The translations under genes were made by a program, and so were the position numbers. Below, piece by piece: positions 19,929 through 28,440 of a stretch of DNA of 42,513 nucleotides. The notes beneath the pieces are model-generated. The model worked only from the letters and a program-made list of their open reading frames with translations, searched no databases and was not told the origin of the DNA. Source of the DNA: an uncultured Lachnospiraceae bacterium (lineage in GTDB: Bacteria > Bacillota > Clostridia > Lachnospirales > Lachnospiraceae); assembly GCA_947624815.1 (NCBI GenBank), contig CANQME010000013.1:1-42513 (forward strand), written 5' to 3'. The first letter of the stretch is position 1. Each line of letters opens with the position of its first letter.

Positions 19929-20672
19929 TCAGAAGCCCGCCTCGTGGGGGCCGTTGAGGGTCAGCGTCGGGATATAGGGGATCAGCTTCTCCACGGAGGT
20001 GTTGATGATCAGCTCCTCCGGGAAATGCAGCTCCTCCAAAAGGGCGATGCAGTCCGCGTGATTGCCCACGTCCGCCGCCACATGGGCGTCGCTGCCCATG
20101 ATGACCGGCGTCCCGTAATGAACGCACCGTTCGAGCAGGGCCGCGTAGTTGTCGCGGGCGCCCTTTCGGGAGGCGCGGGGATTCAGGGAGGAGTTGTTGA
20201 CCTCTAAAAGAACATGATGTTCCTTCGCCGCCGCCGCGACCGTGTCCGGATCGATGGGGAACCGGCTGTCATCCGGATGGCCGATGATCTTCACGTAGGG
20301 GTTCTTCATGGCGTTTACGATGGCAGCCGTGTTCTGGGCTACGGTGCCTGCGGTAAAGCAGGGCACATGGATACTGGCGATGGCGTAGTCCATTTTCTTT
20401 AAATGGTAGGGCAGCAGATCCACATGCCCTTCGTAGTCGAGGATATTCAGCTCACAGCCCATCAGAAGGCGGACGCCGTACAGCTCGTTGGGGATCACCT
20501 TGAAGTTGATGAAATACAGCTCGTGGGGAGCGCCTCCCATGCGCGGGCCGTGGTCTGTGGAGCCGAACAGCTCCAGCTTCCGTTCGGAAGCGGCGCCGGC
20601 CATCTCGTAGAGGGTGTTATAGGCGTGGCCGCTGGCCACTGTATGGGTGTGCAGATCCATGATATCTCGCAT
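19929..20672 (-). CDS. PHP-domain phosphoesterase (YcdX type)
   Basis: A 247-residue PHP-superfamily hydrolase. Metal-binding motifs are visible in order: DLHTHTVASGHAYNT (His7 and His9 region), GSTDHGP, ASIHVPCF, IIGHPDD, LLEVNNSS and IMGSDAHVAADVG, which fits the trinuclear zinc site of the YcdX/phosphatase group. Phosphatase activity on a small phosphoester is likely, with the substrate unknown. Start at 20672: AAGGA precedes it by 6 nt; an upstream frame to 20762 has no homologous N-terminus. It is the first gene of a probable operon with the LysR regulator. Confidence 0.88.
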   Translation of the reverse strand: MRDIMDLHTHTVASGHAYNTLYEMAGAASERKLELFGSTDHGPRMGGAPHELYFINFKVIPNELYGVRLLMGCELNILDYEGHVDLLPYHLKKMDYAIASIHVPCFTAGTVAQNTAAIVNAMKNPYVKIIGHPDDSRFPIDPDTVAAAAKEHHVLLEVNNSSLNPRASRKGARDNYAALLERCVHYGTPVIMGSDAHVAADVGNHADCIALLEELHFPEELIINTSVEKLIPYIPTLTLNGPHEAGF

Positions 20673-20815
20673 AAATGGTCCTTCTTTCTGGGCCGGACGG
20701 CCCGAAAAAGCCCTTTTGGGCCTGTTTGACGGGTGTAAATTGTACATTTTTAAATATATCACAAATTTTTTTATAAAACCACAAAAAAAATAAGGTAGAA
20801 ATCCGATTTTTATAG

Positions 20816-20821
20816 TATAAT
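20816..20821 (+). promoter_or_regulatory. Candidate -10 box for the S1-domain gene
   Basis: TATAAT at 20816-20821 lies ~75 nt before the ATG. No good -35 box is seen. The leader contains a stem-loop (ACGCC-GTCC ... GGAC ... GGCGT, 20830-20856). Confidence 0.35.
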
Positions 20822-20895
20822 AGATTCATACGCCGTCCATAGGACGAAAAGGGCGTGCATTCTGTTTAAATATGCAAGATGGAGGAGTTACAGAC

Positions 20896-21915
20896 ATGAG
20901 TGAAGAAATGCTGAAGGCGCAAACAGACAACAGCGCGGCCGCCGAGGAGACAGCCGCCGAGACCGCTGCCGCACCGGCCGCAGAACCTGCCGAGGCCGCC
21001 GCACCGGCTGCAGAGCCCGCCGCAGAGGCCGCACCGGCGGAAGAGCCTGCCGCAGAGGCCGCGCCGGCTGAGGAGCCTGCCGCGGAAGCCGCGCCGGCTG
21101 AGGAGCCTGCCGCGGAAGCCGCGCCGGCCGCGGAGCCTGCAGAGACCATGGAGGACTATAAGGAGGAGCTTGAGAAGTCCTACAAGGAGCATGCGAAGAA
21201 GCGCAGCCGCGGATTTGTGGAGGATGAGTCCCCCAACGCCGAGAAGTGGGAGGAGCTGCGCCAGATGATGGAAGATAAGACGGTCGTCAACGTAAAGGTC
21301 AAAGAGATCGTCAAGGGCGGAGCCATTGCGTTCGTGGATGATATGAAGGCGTTCATTCCGGCGTCCCAGATCGCTCTGAACTATGTGGAGAAGCTGGAGG
21401 AGTTCGTCGGCAAGCATATCGATACCTATATTATCACTGTGGATCCGGAGAAGAAGAGACTGGTCCTGTCCGCCAAGGAGCTGCTGCGTGAGCGCAGAGA
21501 CGCGGAGCGCAAGGCCAGGATGGAGAAGTACGTTCCCGGAGCCGTCGTAGAGGGCGTTGTAGAGAGCCTGAAGGACTACGGTGCATTTGTGAAGCTGGAG
21601 GACGGAGTCTCCGGTCTGCTGCATGTGTCCCAGATCAGCCGCCAGAGGATCAAGCATCCCGGCGTTGTGCTGCAGGAGGGACAGACCGTGAAGGTGAAGA
21701 TCCGCGATACGGCGAACGGCAAGATCAGCCTGAGCATGAGAGCTCTTGAGGAAGACGACGAGAAGCCCGCAAGGGAACCCCGCGAGCCCAGAGCGCCCCG
21801 TGAGGGCCGCGGCGAGCCGAGGGAAGGCCGCGACGAGAAGAGCGATTTCCATTATAAGAATTCCGCGCCGGTTACCACAGGACTGGGAGACCTGCTGAAA
21901 GGGCTGAAGTTATAA
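20896..21915 (+). CDS. S1 RNA-binding domain protein
   Basis: A 339-residue protein. An Ala/Glu/Pro-rich, probably disordered N-terminus (~residues 15-85) contains 10-residue repeats AAEAAPAEEP. Two S1-type OB folds follow: VVNVKVKEIVKGGAIAFVDDMKAFIPASQI (~133-200, a degenerate fold) and GAVVEGVVESLKDYGAFVKLEDGVSGLLHVSQIS (~215-285, a canonical fold). The tail is Arg/Glu/Pro-rich. Such proteins resemble shortened ribosomal protein S1 and bind RNA or ribosomes. ATG 20896 has AGGAG 8 nt upstream. Next is a (p)ppGpp synthetase 33 bp away, so co-transcription is likely. Confidence 0.88.
   Translation: MSEEMLKAQTDNSAAAEETAAETAAAPAAEPAEAAAPAAEPAAEAAPAEEPAAEAAPAEEPAAEAAPAEEPAAEAAPAAEPAETMEDYKEELEKSYKEHAKKRSRGFVEDESPNAEKWEELRQMMEDKTVVNVKVKEIVKGGAIAFVDDMKAFIPASQIALNYVEKLEEFVGKHIDTYIITVDPEKKRLVLSAKELLRERRDAERKARMEKYVPGAVVEGVVESLKDYGAFVKLEDGVSGLLHVSQISRQRIKHPGVVLQEGQTVKVKIRDTANGKISLSMRALEEDDEKPAREPREPRAPREGRGEPREGRDEKSDFHYKNSAPVTTGLGDLLKGLKL
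20985..21140 (+). repeat. 30-bp tandem repeats within the S1-protein gene
   Basis: Four to five near-identical 30-bp units encoding AAEAAPAEEP; two adjacent units (about 21061-21120) are almost the same at DNA level. Repeat number is likely to vary among strains without a frameshift, since the unit is a multiple of three. Confidence 0.75.
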
Positions 21916-21948
21916 GCAATACTACAACTTTAGTGAGGAGGGATACGC

Positions 21949-22623
21949 ATGACCTATATCCCCAAAACCTATGACCAGATCGACCAGTGGAATTCGCTGA
22001 TGTTCATTTACAATTCTGCCTTAAAGCAGATGAACGTGAAGATTGAGGTGCTGAACAGCGAGTTCGTACACATATACAGCTACACTCCCATCGAGCATGT
22101 GAAGTCCAGGCTCAAGACGCCGGAAAGCATTGTCAAGAAGCTGAAGCGCATGGGGTGCGAGGTGAATACCTTCAACATGACGGAGAAGCTTAACGACGTA
22201 GCCGGCGTCCGGATCATCTGCTCGTTTACATCGGATATCTACCAGATCGCGGACATGATCTCGCGGCAGGCCGATATCACGGTTCTGTACGTGAAGGACT
22301 ACATCAAGAACCCGAAGCCCAACGGCTATAAGAGTTATCATATGGTCGTGACGATCCCGGTCTATCTGACCGAGGGGCCGGTTGAGACAAAGGTGGAGAT
22401 CCAGATCCGGACGGTGGCTATGGATTTCTGGGCCAGCCTGGAGCATAAGATGTACTATAAGCTGGGCGGCGACGCGCCGGAGTTTCTGCAGAAGGAGCTG
22501 AAGGCATGCGCCGACGTGGTGGATATGCTGGATGCCAAGATGTATTCCCTGAACGAGGCGATCCTTCAATGGAACACCCGTGAGGAGAAGCAGAAGGCGG
22601 AGAGTGGCGAAGCGGAAGCATAA
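21949..22623 (+). CDS. relQ: Small alarmone synthetase (GTP pyrophosphokinase, RelQ/YjbM type)
   Basis: A 224-residue single-domain (p)ppGpp synthetase. Motifs: SIVKKLKRMG, LNDVAGVRIICSF, NPKPNGYKSYHMVV and VEIQIRTVAMDFWASLEHKMYYK, the nucleotide-binding and catalytic parts of the SYNTH fold. There is no HD hydrolase, TGS or ACT domain, so it can make but not degrade alarmone. GAGGAGGG lies 6 nt before the ATG. A 9-bp GC hairpin (22632-22659) follows the stop without a T-tract, so some read-through into dtd is likely. Confidence 0.93.
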   Translation: MTYIPKTYDQIDQWNSLMFIYNSALKQMNVKIEVLNSEFVHIYSYTPIEHVKSRLKTPESIVKKLKRMGCEVNTFNMTEKLNDVAGVRIICSFTSDIYQIADMISRQADITVLYVKDYIKNPKPNGYKSYHMVVTIPVYLTEGPVETKVEIQIRTVAMDFWASLEHKMYYKLGGDAPEFLQKELKACADVVDMLDAKMYSLNEAILQWNTREEKQKAESGEAEA

Positions 22624-22631
22624 CGTTGAGG

Positions 22632-22659
22632 GCGGCCCGGAAGGTCTCAGCCGGGCCGC
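22632..22659 (+). other. GC-rich hairpin between relQ and dtd
   Basis: GCGGCCCGG (22632-22640) pairs perfectly with CCGGGCCGC (22651-22659) around a 10-nt loop. There is no T-tract, so it may be a processing or stabilising structure rather than a terminator. Confidence 0.5.
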
Positions 22660-22730
22660 TTCACTTGTGTCCCGGCGAAGCGTCTGTGCGTACGCCGGGT
22701 ACATAGAAGAAAGGAAACGGATCGTTCGGA

Positions 22731-23189
22731 ATGAGAATCGTACTTCAGAGAGTGACAGAGGCCAGCGTTTCCATAGACGGAACGGTGGCGGGCGCCATCG
22801 GGCGCGGTTTTCTTCTGCTGGTGGGAGTCTCCGATCAGGATACTCCGGAGATCGCCGACAGAATGACGGACAAGATCTGCCGCCTGCGTATATTTGCCGA
22901 CGGGAACGGCAAGACGAATTTGTCCCTGGCGGATGTGGGCGGCGAGCTGCTGGTCGTCAGCCAGTTTACCCTTTATGCGGACTGCCGCAAGGGGAACCGG
23001 CCGGGCTTTACCGGAGCGGGAGCGCCGGACCTGGCCAACCGGCTCTACGAGCGGGTGATCGAGCGCTGCCGCAGCTATGCGGGCAGGGTGGAGCACGGCG
23101 TATTCGGCGCGGATATGGAGGTTCGTCTGGTCAATGACGGGCCGTTTACGCTGGTACTGGACAGCGAGGAGCTGGGAATCCGCGCGTGA
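22731..23189 (+). CDS. dtd: D-aminoacyl-tRNA deacylase
   Basis: A 152-residue DTD. It removes D-amino acids (and Gly from tRNA-Ala) wrongly attached to tRNA. The active-site signatures are present: [15 protein letters not shown] (~residues 79-93) and the cross-subunit Gly-cisPro motif in [12 protein letters not shown] (~136-147). The N-terminus [17 protein letters not shown] is typical. It sits in a plus-strand run between relQ and an M18 peptidase, with 52 bp to the next gene. Confidence 0.97.
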   Translation: MRIVLQRVTEASVSIDGTVAGAIGRGFLLLVGVSDQDTPEIADRMTDKICRLRIFADGNGKTNLSLADVGGELLVVSQFTLYADCRKGNRPGFTGAGAPDLANRLYERVIERCRSYAGRVEHGVFGADMEVRLVNDGPFTLVLDSEELGIRA

Positions 23190-23241
23190 GAGAGCGCGGG
23201 GCCGCGGGATCCGCGGACAGACGGAAAGAGGAGAGGATACG

Positions 23242-24630
23242 ATGACAGGAAAAGAGTTACAGGAACAGCTGACATGGAAGATTCCGCATATTGCGGCGAA
23301 GGCTCCGGAGCAGATCGGGGATGCCGCCGCATTCTGCGAGGGATATAAAGAGTTTCTGGATTGCGGCAAGACGGAGCGGGAGTGTGTGAACGCCGCGGAG
23401 AAGCTTTTGAAGGCGGCGGGATATACGGTATTTGACGAGAAGAAGGAGTACCGGCCCGGCGATAAGGTCTACCGGATCAACCGGGGCAAGTCGATCCTTG
23501 CGACGACCTTTGGGACAAGGCCCATCGAGGAAGGCGTCCGCATCAACGGCGCCCACATCGATTCGCCGCGGCTGGATCTGAAGGCCAACCCGCTCTATGA
23601 GAAGGAAGGACTGGCGCTGTTTAAGACCCATTATTACGGCGGCATCCGCAAGTACCAGTGGGCGACGGTCCCGCTGGCCATGCACGGCGTCATGGTGAAG
23701 AAGGACGGCAGTACGGTGGAGTTCAGCGTCGGCGAGAATCCCGGCGATCCGGTATTCTGCGTGACGGACCTTCTGCCCCATCTGGCCGCCGAGCAGAACG
23801 AGAGGAAGCTAAAGGATGGGATCAAGGGCGAGGAGCTGAACATTGTGGTCGGATCCCTTCCTTATGAGGATGAAGAGATCAGGGAGCCGGTAAAGCTGAA
23901 GGTTCTTCAGCTGCTCCATGAGAAGTACGGCGTGGTAGAGGAGGATTTCGCCCGCGCGGAGGTCGAGTTCGTGCCGGCCGGGAAAGCGGCGGACGTGGGC
24001 TTCGACCACAGCATGATCGGCGCTTACGGGCAGGACGACCGGGTCTGCGGCTATACGGCGCTGATGGCGGAGATCGGGACGACGGCTCCGCTCCACACGA
24101 CGGTCACGGTGCTGACGGATAAGGAGGAGATCGGCTCCGAGGGCAATACCGGCATGAACGCTTCGTATTTCCAGGACTATGTAACGTATCTGGCGGAGCT
24201 GGAGGGAGCCAATCCCAAGACGGTATTCGCCAATTCATGCTGCCTCTCCGCGGATGTGAACGCGGCGTACGACCCCACGTTTCCACAGGTGTATGAGGTG
24301 AGGAATACCTGCAGCCTGAACAAGGGCTGCGTTCTGACCAAGTTCACAGGTTCCCGCGGCAAGAGCGGGGCCAATGACGCCAGCGCCGAGTATATGGCGA
24401 AGGTGATCGGGATCATGGAGAAGGCCGGCGTGTTCTGGCAGGTCGGCGAGATCGGGGCCGTGGATGCAGGCGGCGGCGGAACCATTGCCAAATTCATTTC
24501 CCGCCTGAATGTGGACGTGGTGGATCTGGGCGTTCCGATCCTCAGCATGCACGCGCCCTTCGAGCTGTCGTCCAAGCTGGACGTCTACAATACCTATCGG
24601 GCGTTTGCGGCGTTCTATCGGGAAAGCTGA
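23242..24630 (+). CDS. M18 family aminopeptidase
   Basis: A 462-residue zinc aminopeptidase of family M18 (aminopeptidase I type). It cleaves N-terminal residues, often acidic ones, in the cytoplasm. Metal/catalytic residues are in NGAHIDSPRLDLK (His and Asp), YGQDDRVCGYT (Asp), DKEEIGSEGNTG (two Glu) and SMHAPFELSSK (His). ATG 23242 follows GAGGAGAGG by 5 nt; a frame extending upstream to 23077 overlaps dtd and is not homologous. No terminator is seen after the stop. Confidence 0.95.
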   Translation: MTGKELQEQLTWKIPHIAAKAPEQIGDAAAFCEGYKEFLDCGKTERECVNAAEKLLKAAGYTVFDEKKEYRPGDKVYRINRGKSILATTFGTRPIEEGVRINGAHIDSPRLDLKANPLYEKEGLALFKTHYYGGIRKYQWATVPLAMHGVMVKKDGSTVEFSVGENPGDPVFCVTDLLPHLAAEQNERKLKDGIKGEELNIVVGSLPYEDEEIREPVKLKVLQLLHEKYGVVEEDFARAEVEFVPAGKAADVGFDHSMIGAYGQDDRVCGYTALMAEIGTTAPLHTTVTVLTDKEEIGSEGNTGMNASYFQDYVTYLAELEGANPKTVFANSCCLSADVNAAYDPTFPQVYEVRNTCSLNKGCVLTKFTGSRGKSGANDASAEYMAKVIGIMEKAGVFWQVGEIGAVDAGGGGTIAKFISRLNVDVVDLGVPILSMHAPFELSSKLDVYNTYRAFAAFYRES

Positions 24631-24701
24631 CGGAATTTTTAATATTTTGTGGATATTTTGTGAATTCGAAAGAAACGCTTTCCTTTAAGAAGAGGATATG
24701 G

Positions 24702-24707
24702 TAAAAT
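24702..24707 (+). promoter_or_regulatory. Extended -10 promoter candidate for the lipoprotein gene
   Basis: TGG-TAAAAT (24699-24707) fits an extended -10 element; the -35 position (TTTCCT at 24679) is poor. It lies ~85 nt before the lipoprotein ATG. Confidence 0.4.
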
Positions 24708-24793
24708 GTTCACGAACTAACGGGCGCTGAGACGCGGCTTTGCGGGAATTGGGAAGCGGGCCATATATTTTTAAGAAAGAAAAGGGAAGAGAT

Positions 24794-25819
24794 ATGAAGA
24801 AATATTTATGCATCTGTTTGTGCGGGATTCTGGCCGCGGCCCTGGCAGGCGGCTGTTCGAAGCAGGAGGACGGCGCCGGCAAGATGTCGTCGACCGTGAA
24901 GCTGGGCGAATATAAGGGAATCACCTACACCCCGATGTCTACCGAGGTGACGGACGAGGATGTGGACGCCGAGGTCCAGAGTCTTCTGGAGGCGCATCCG
25001 ACCTATACGTCCGTAGATCGCGCTGCGGCGGTCGGGGACACGGTGAATATCGACTATGTAGGCAAGATGGACGGCGAGGCGTTCGACGGCGGCACCGCTT
25101 ACGGTACGGATCTGGAGCTGGGCTCCGGGATGTTCATCGACGGGTTTGAGGACGGTCTGGTCGGCGCATCCAAGGGCGATCAGGTGGATTTAAACCTTAC
25201 GTTCCCGGATCCCTATACGAATAATCCGGATCTGGCCGGCAAGCCGGTGGTATTCGAGGTGACGGTCAATGACGTGAAGGAGTCGGCTCCGGCGGAGCTG
25301 AACGAGGAGTTCCTTGCCAGCTATACGGAATATACGTCCGTGGACGAGTTTATGGAAGGGACCCGCAAGCAGCTGGAGGAGTACGTCGCTTCCCAGGCGG
25401 AGAGCCAGAAGCAGTTCGATATCTTCACGAAGGTAATCAATAACGCCGAGATCAACGTCAGTGATGAGGACGTGCAGGCGTACTACGACGAGCTGTATGA
25501 TACCTATAAGAAGCAGGCGGAGACGATCGGCATCGATCTGGAGACCATGGTCGGCTACTACGGGATGGATCTGGCCACGTTCGAGGCGGGGCTGAAGACC
25601 CAGGCCGAGGAAGCGACGAAGCAGGACGCGGTGGTCCGGGCGATCGCGGCCGAGGAGAACATCACCGTTGAGGATGCGGATCGCGAGGCTCTGGCCGAGG
25701 ATTTCGGCTATGAGACCGTGGAAGCGATGGAAGAGGACGCCGGCGCGGACATGGTCGAGTCCTATATCCTGATGGAGAAGGTGCTGGATCTTCTCGTCGC
25801 CAACGCCGTGGCGGAATAA
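24794..25819 (+). CDS. Trigger-factor-like peptidyl-prolyl isomerase lipoprotein
   Basis: A 341-residue secreted relative of trigger factor. The lipoprotein signal is MKKYLCICLCGILAAALAGG|C with lipobox LAGGC. An FKBP-type isomerase domain follows (GDTVNIDYVGKMDGEAFDGG, FIDGFEDGLVGASKGDQ, ~residues 80-165). The rest is the helical C-terminal chaperone part (EEFLASYTEYTSVDEF to DLLVANAVAE). The ribosome-binding N-domain of true trigger factor is missing, replaced by the export signal. It probably assists folding of exported proteins at the outer face of the membrane. The start at 24794 has a GGGAAGAG SD and puts the signal peptide at the N-terminus. Confidence 0.9.
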   Translation: MKKYLCICLCGILAAALAGGCSKQEDGAGKMSSTVKLGEYKGITYTPMSTEVTDEDVDAEVQSLLEAHPTYTSVDRAAAVGDTVNIDYVGKMDGEAFDGGTAYGTDLELGSGMFIDGFEDGLVGASKGDQVDLNLTFPDPYTNNPDLAGKPVVFEVTVNDVKESAPAELNEEFLASYTEYTSVDEFMEGTRKQLEEYVASQAESQKQFDIFTKVINNAEINVSDEDVQAYYDELYDTYKKQAETIGIDLETMVGYYGMDLATFEAGLKTQAEEATKQDAVVRAIAAEENITVEDADREALAEDFGYETVEAMEEDAGADMVESYILMEKVLDLLVANAVAE

Positions 25820-25852
25820 GCGTCCGTATCGGACAGGAAGATTTGATTTACC

Positions 25853-25881
25853 GCGCGCACCGCGCTTCTGCCGGTGCGCGC
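25853..25881 (+). terminator. Hairpin after the lipoprotein gene
   Basis: GCGCGCACCG (25853-25862) pairs perfectly with CGGTGCGCGC (25872-25881) around a 9-nt loop. The T-tract is absent, so termination efficiency is uncertain. Confidence 0.5.
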
Positions 25882-25922
25882 TGCTATGTAAGAATGAAAG
25901 AAAGCAGGAGTGAACAGGAATT

Positions 25923-26639
25923 ATGCACCGCCAGAGTTATCGGAAGGGAATGCGGGATGGCATTCCCGTCATGCTGGGATATTTTGTTGTATCCATCACC
26001 ATCGGCATCGCCGCCAGGGGAGCGAACCTGACGGCGGCGCAAGCCACGGTCATGTCGCTGACCAATCTGACCAGCGCCGGACAGTTCGCGTCCTTTGCGA
26101 TCATTGCCGCCGGTGCGCCGTATCTGGAGCTTCTGATCTCCCAGGCGGTCATCAACCTGCGCTACTGCCTGATGTCCTGCGCCCTGTCGCAGAAGGTGGA
26201 TCATGGGATGCCGTTCTATCACCGGCTGTTCATGGCCTTCGGCATAACGGATGAGATATTCGGTCTGGCCATCGGCCAGAAGGGGAAGCTGGATCCCTGG
26301 TACATGTACGGAGCCATGAGCGTGGCGATCCCCGGCTGGACGCTAGGCACGCTTCTGGGGATCCTGTCGACGGGAATGCTTCCGCCTTCGATCCTCAACG
26401 CCATGAACATGGCCCTATACGGGATGTTTATCGCGATCTTCATGCCTGCGGCCCGGGAAAACAGGATCCTTCTGCCGATCATTTTCATCTCGATGGCGGC
26501 CAGCGCGGTGTTCCAGCTGCTGCCGGTGTTCGATTTCATTTCATCGGGGATGAAGATCATTATTCTGACCCTGGTCATTTCATTTGCTGCGGCCGTGCTG
26601 TTCCCGGTCGCGGAGGAAACGGAGGAACCCCAGTCATGA
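25923..26639 (+). CDS. azlC: AzlC family branched-chain amino acid exporter, large subunit
   Basis: A 238-residue membrane protein with about six to seven hydrophobic helices. RKGMRDGIPVMLGYFVVSITIGIAA and TNLTSAGQFASFAIIA are AzlC signatures (BrnF/YgaZ-like). With AzlD it exports branched-chain amino acids across the membrane. The stop overlaps the azlD start (ATGA), the standard arrangement for the two-subunit transporter. The SD is modest (AGGA just upstream of the ATG). Confidence 0.95.
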   Translation: MHRQSYRKGMRDGIPVMLGYFVVSITIGIAARGANLTAAQATVMSLTNLTSAGQFASFAIIAAGAPYLELLISQAVINLRYCLMSCALSQKVDHGMPFYHRLFMAFGITDEIFGLAIGQKGKLDPWYMYGAMSVAIPGWTLGTLLGILSTGMLPPSILNAMNMALYGMFIAIFMPAARENRILLPIIFISMAASAVFQLLPVFDFISSGMKIIILTLVISFAAAVLFPVAEETEEPQS

Positions 26640-26932
26640 GAAATTATATCTATATTCTGGTGATGGCGCTGACGACCTATTTCATCCGTGCGGTTCCGCT
26701 GACGCTTATGCGGAAGGAAATTACGAACCGGACGTTCCGGTCGTTTCTGACCTATGTGCCGTACGTGACGCTGGCCGTGATGACATTTCCGGCGATCCTT
26801 TCCATCACGGAGGAGTCCTGGATCGCGTGGGTCGGGTTCGCGGTCGCCATGGTGCTGGCATATAACAGGGTGAGCCTGTTTGTCGTATCACTGGGGTGCT
26901 GCGCGCTGGTTCTGGCTCTGCAGATGCTGTAG
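26636..26932 (+). CDS. azlD: AzlD family branched-chain amino acid exporter, small subunit
   Basis: A 98-residue, four-helix membrane protein (YIYILVMALTTYFIRAVPL, YVPYVTLAVMTFPAIL, IAWVGFAVAMVLAY, VSLFVVSLGCCALVLAL), the size and pattern of AzlD/BrnE. It overlaps azlC by four bases, so synthesis is coupled and the pair forms the transporter. Confidence 0.95.
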   Translation: MRNYIYILVMALTTYFIRAVPLTLMRKEITNRTFRSFLTYVPYVTLAVMTFPAILSITEESWIAWVGFAVAMVLAYNRVSLFVVSLGCCALVLALQML

Positions 26933-27085
26933 ACCGGGGGCGATCTGCGGGCGAGTCAGAACGTAAACCGGCTTCGGCCGGCGGATGTGCAGGGCCGATG
27001 CCCGGCTTTGGTTTGCGGAAGCAGCAAGCGAAGACCGGCGGCGATCTGCGGGCGGTATAGAACGTAAACCGGCTTCGGCCGGCGG
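26931..27085 (+). repeat. Pair of 54-bp direct repeats in the azlD-oxidoreductase gap
   Basis: Copies at 26931-26984 and 27032-27085 agree at about 49 of 54 positions, with a 47-bp spacer. Both contain GAACGTAAACCGGCTTCGGCCGGCGG, in which CCGGC-TTCG-GCCGG forms a tetraloop hairpin. The first copy begins in the azlD stop codon. They may be a small dispersed palindromic element or a duplicated processing hairpin. No T-tract follows either. Confidence 0.75.
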
Positions 27086-27135
27086 GAATATATAGGCCGC
27101 CGTAGCGGCGGTCAGGAGAAGGAGGTTGGCAAGTT

Positions 27136-28113
27136 ATGGGAACAAAAGTCGGTATTATCGGCGCGGGCGGCATCGCCGGGGTCATGGCGTCCACACTGGC
27201 GAGGATGGACGAAGCGGAGCGGTACGCCATCGCGTCACGCGACGCGGCGAAGGCGGAGCGCTTTGCGGAGAAGTACGGATTTCAGAAGGCGTATGGCTCC
27301 TATGAGGAGATGCTCTCCGATCCGGAGGTGGAGCTTGTCTACGTGGCGACGCCGCATTCTCACCATTATGAGCAGATGAAGCTGTGCCTGGAGCATGGAA
27401 AGCATGTGCTCTGCGAGAAGTCATTTACGGTAAATGAGAAGCAGGCGGCGGAGGTATTCGCCCTGGCGGAGCAAAAGGGGCTTCTGGTAACAGAGGCCAT
27501 ATGGCCCAGATATATCCCGATGCGGCGGACCCTGGATGAGGTGCTGGAAAGCGGCGCCATCGGGAAGGCGCATATGGTGACGGCCAATCTGTCCTATGTG
27601 ATCGACGGCGTGGAGCGGATCCGCAGACCGGAACTGGCTGGCGGGGCACTTCTGGATATCGGCGTCTATACGCTGAACTTCGCTTCCATGGTTTTCGGTG
27701 ACGATGTGGAGCAGATCCGCGGCCATGCGGTCAAAGGAGAGACCGGCGTGGATATGCAGCACAGCATTACGCTGATCTACCGGGACGGACGGATGGCGGT
27801 TCTCAACAGCAGCGCCAGAAGCTTAAGCGACCGCCGGGCGGTCATCTACGGGGACAAGGGCTATATCGAAGCAGAGAATGTGAACAACTGCGAGGAGATC
27901 CGGGTATATAACCTGCGGCGGGAGCTGACGGCTTCCTATCAGCCGCCGGCGGATCAGATCAGCGGTTACGAATATGAGGTGCGGGCGTGCATCGAAGCGA
28001 TCGCGGAGGGCCGCACCGAATGCCCTCAGATGCCCCACGCGGAATCGCTGCGGATGATGCGCTGGATGGATGAGCTGCGCAGGCAGTGGGGAATCGTGTA
28101 CCCGATGGAGTAG
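27136..28113 (+). CDS. Gfo/Idh/MocA family oxidoreductase
   Basis: A 325-residue NAD(P)-dependent dehydrogenase. The Rossmann fold opens with KVGIIGAGGIAGVMASTL. VELVYVATPHSHHYEQ and HVLCEKSFTVN (catalytic Lys in EKS) follow, and GGALLDIGVYTLNFAS marks the C-terminal sheet domain. It most resembles the trans-1,2-dihydrodiol/xylose dehydrogenase branch; the substrate is unknown. AAGGAGG lies ~10 nt before the ATG. Two strong terminators follow. Confidence 0.9.
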   Translation: MGTKVGIIGAGGIAGVMASTLARMDEAERYAIASRDAAKAERFAEKYGFQKAYGSYEEMLSDPEVELVYVATPHSHHYEQMKLCLEHGKHVLCEKSFTVNEKQAAEVFALAEQKGLLVTEAIWPRYIPMRRTLDEVLESGAIGKAHMVTANLSYVIDGVERIRRPELAGGALLDIGVYTLNFASMVFGDDVEQIRGHAVKGETGVDMQHSITLIYRDGRMAVLNSSARSLSDRRAVIYGDKGYIEAENVNNCEEIRVYNLRRELTASYQPPADQISGYEYEVRACIEAIAEGRTECPQMPHAESLRMMRWMDELRRQWGIVYPME

Positions 28114-28130
28114 AACGGAAACCAGAAGCG

Positions 28131-28157
28131 GGCCGCTGTGAAGCGGCCTCTTTTTTT
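28131..28157 (+). terminator. Intrinsic terminator 1 after the oxidoreductase
   Basis: GGCCGCT-GTGA-AGCGGCC followed by TC and seven T. It lies 18 nt after the stop codon. Confidence 0.9.
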
Positions 28158-28183
28158 CCTGAAAACGGACAATCCGCAGCAAC

Positions 28184-28224
28184 GGCAGACGGCCGGTTAG
28201 ATACCGGTTCGTCTGCCTTTTTTT
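28184..28224 (+). terminator. Intrinsic terminator 2
   Basis: GGCAGACG (28184-28191) pairs with CGTCTGCC (28210-28217) around an inner CCGG/CCGG stem and is followed by T7. Both terminators are followed by a similar segment (GAAAACGG..AATC.GCAGC), suggesting a local duplication. The rest of the gap to 28440 is AT-rich; TGA-TAGGAT near 28365-28373 could be an extended -10 for the surface-protein gene. Confidence 0.88.
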
Positions 28225-28440
28225 ACCCGAAAACGGGGCAATCTGCAGCGAGCAGCTGCAGCCGGAGGATAAAATAATACAATTTTCCTGGATGTAAATA
28301 CCAAAAAAGTCAAAAATGTTCCATTTTTTAGTCATGAAACTACCTAATCGGCAGAAACGGATTGTGATAGGATTAAGTTACCGGAAGGGAAGACACAAAA
28401 CAGATTCAGCCGGACGAAAAAATAATAAAGGAGATGAAAC

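Noticed and set aside
24631..24700. Terminator after the M18 peptidase gene
   Set aside because: The region is T-rich but has no stable hairpin before the T-tracts.
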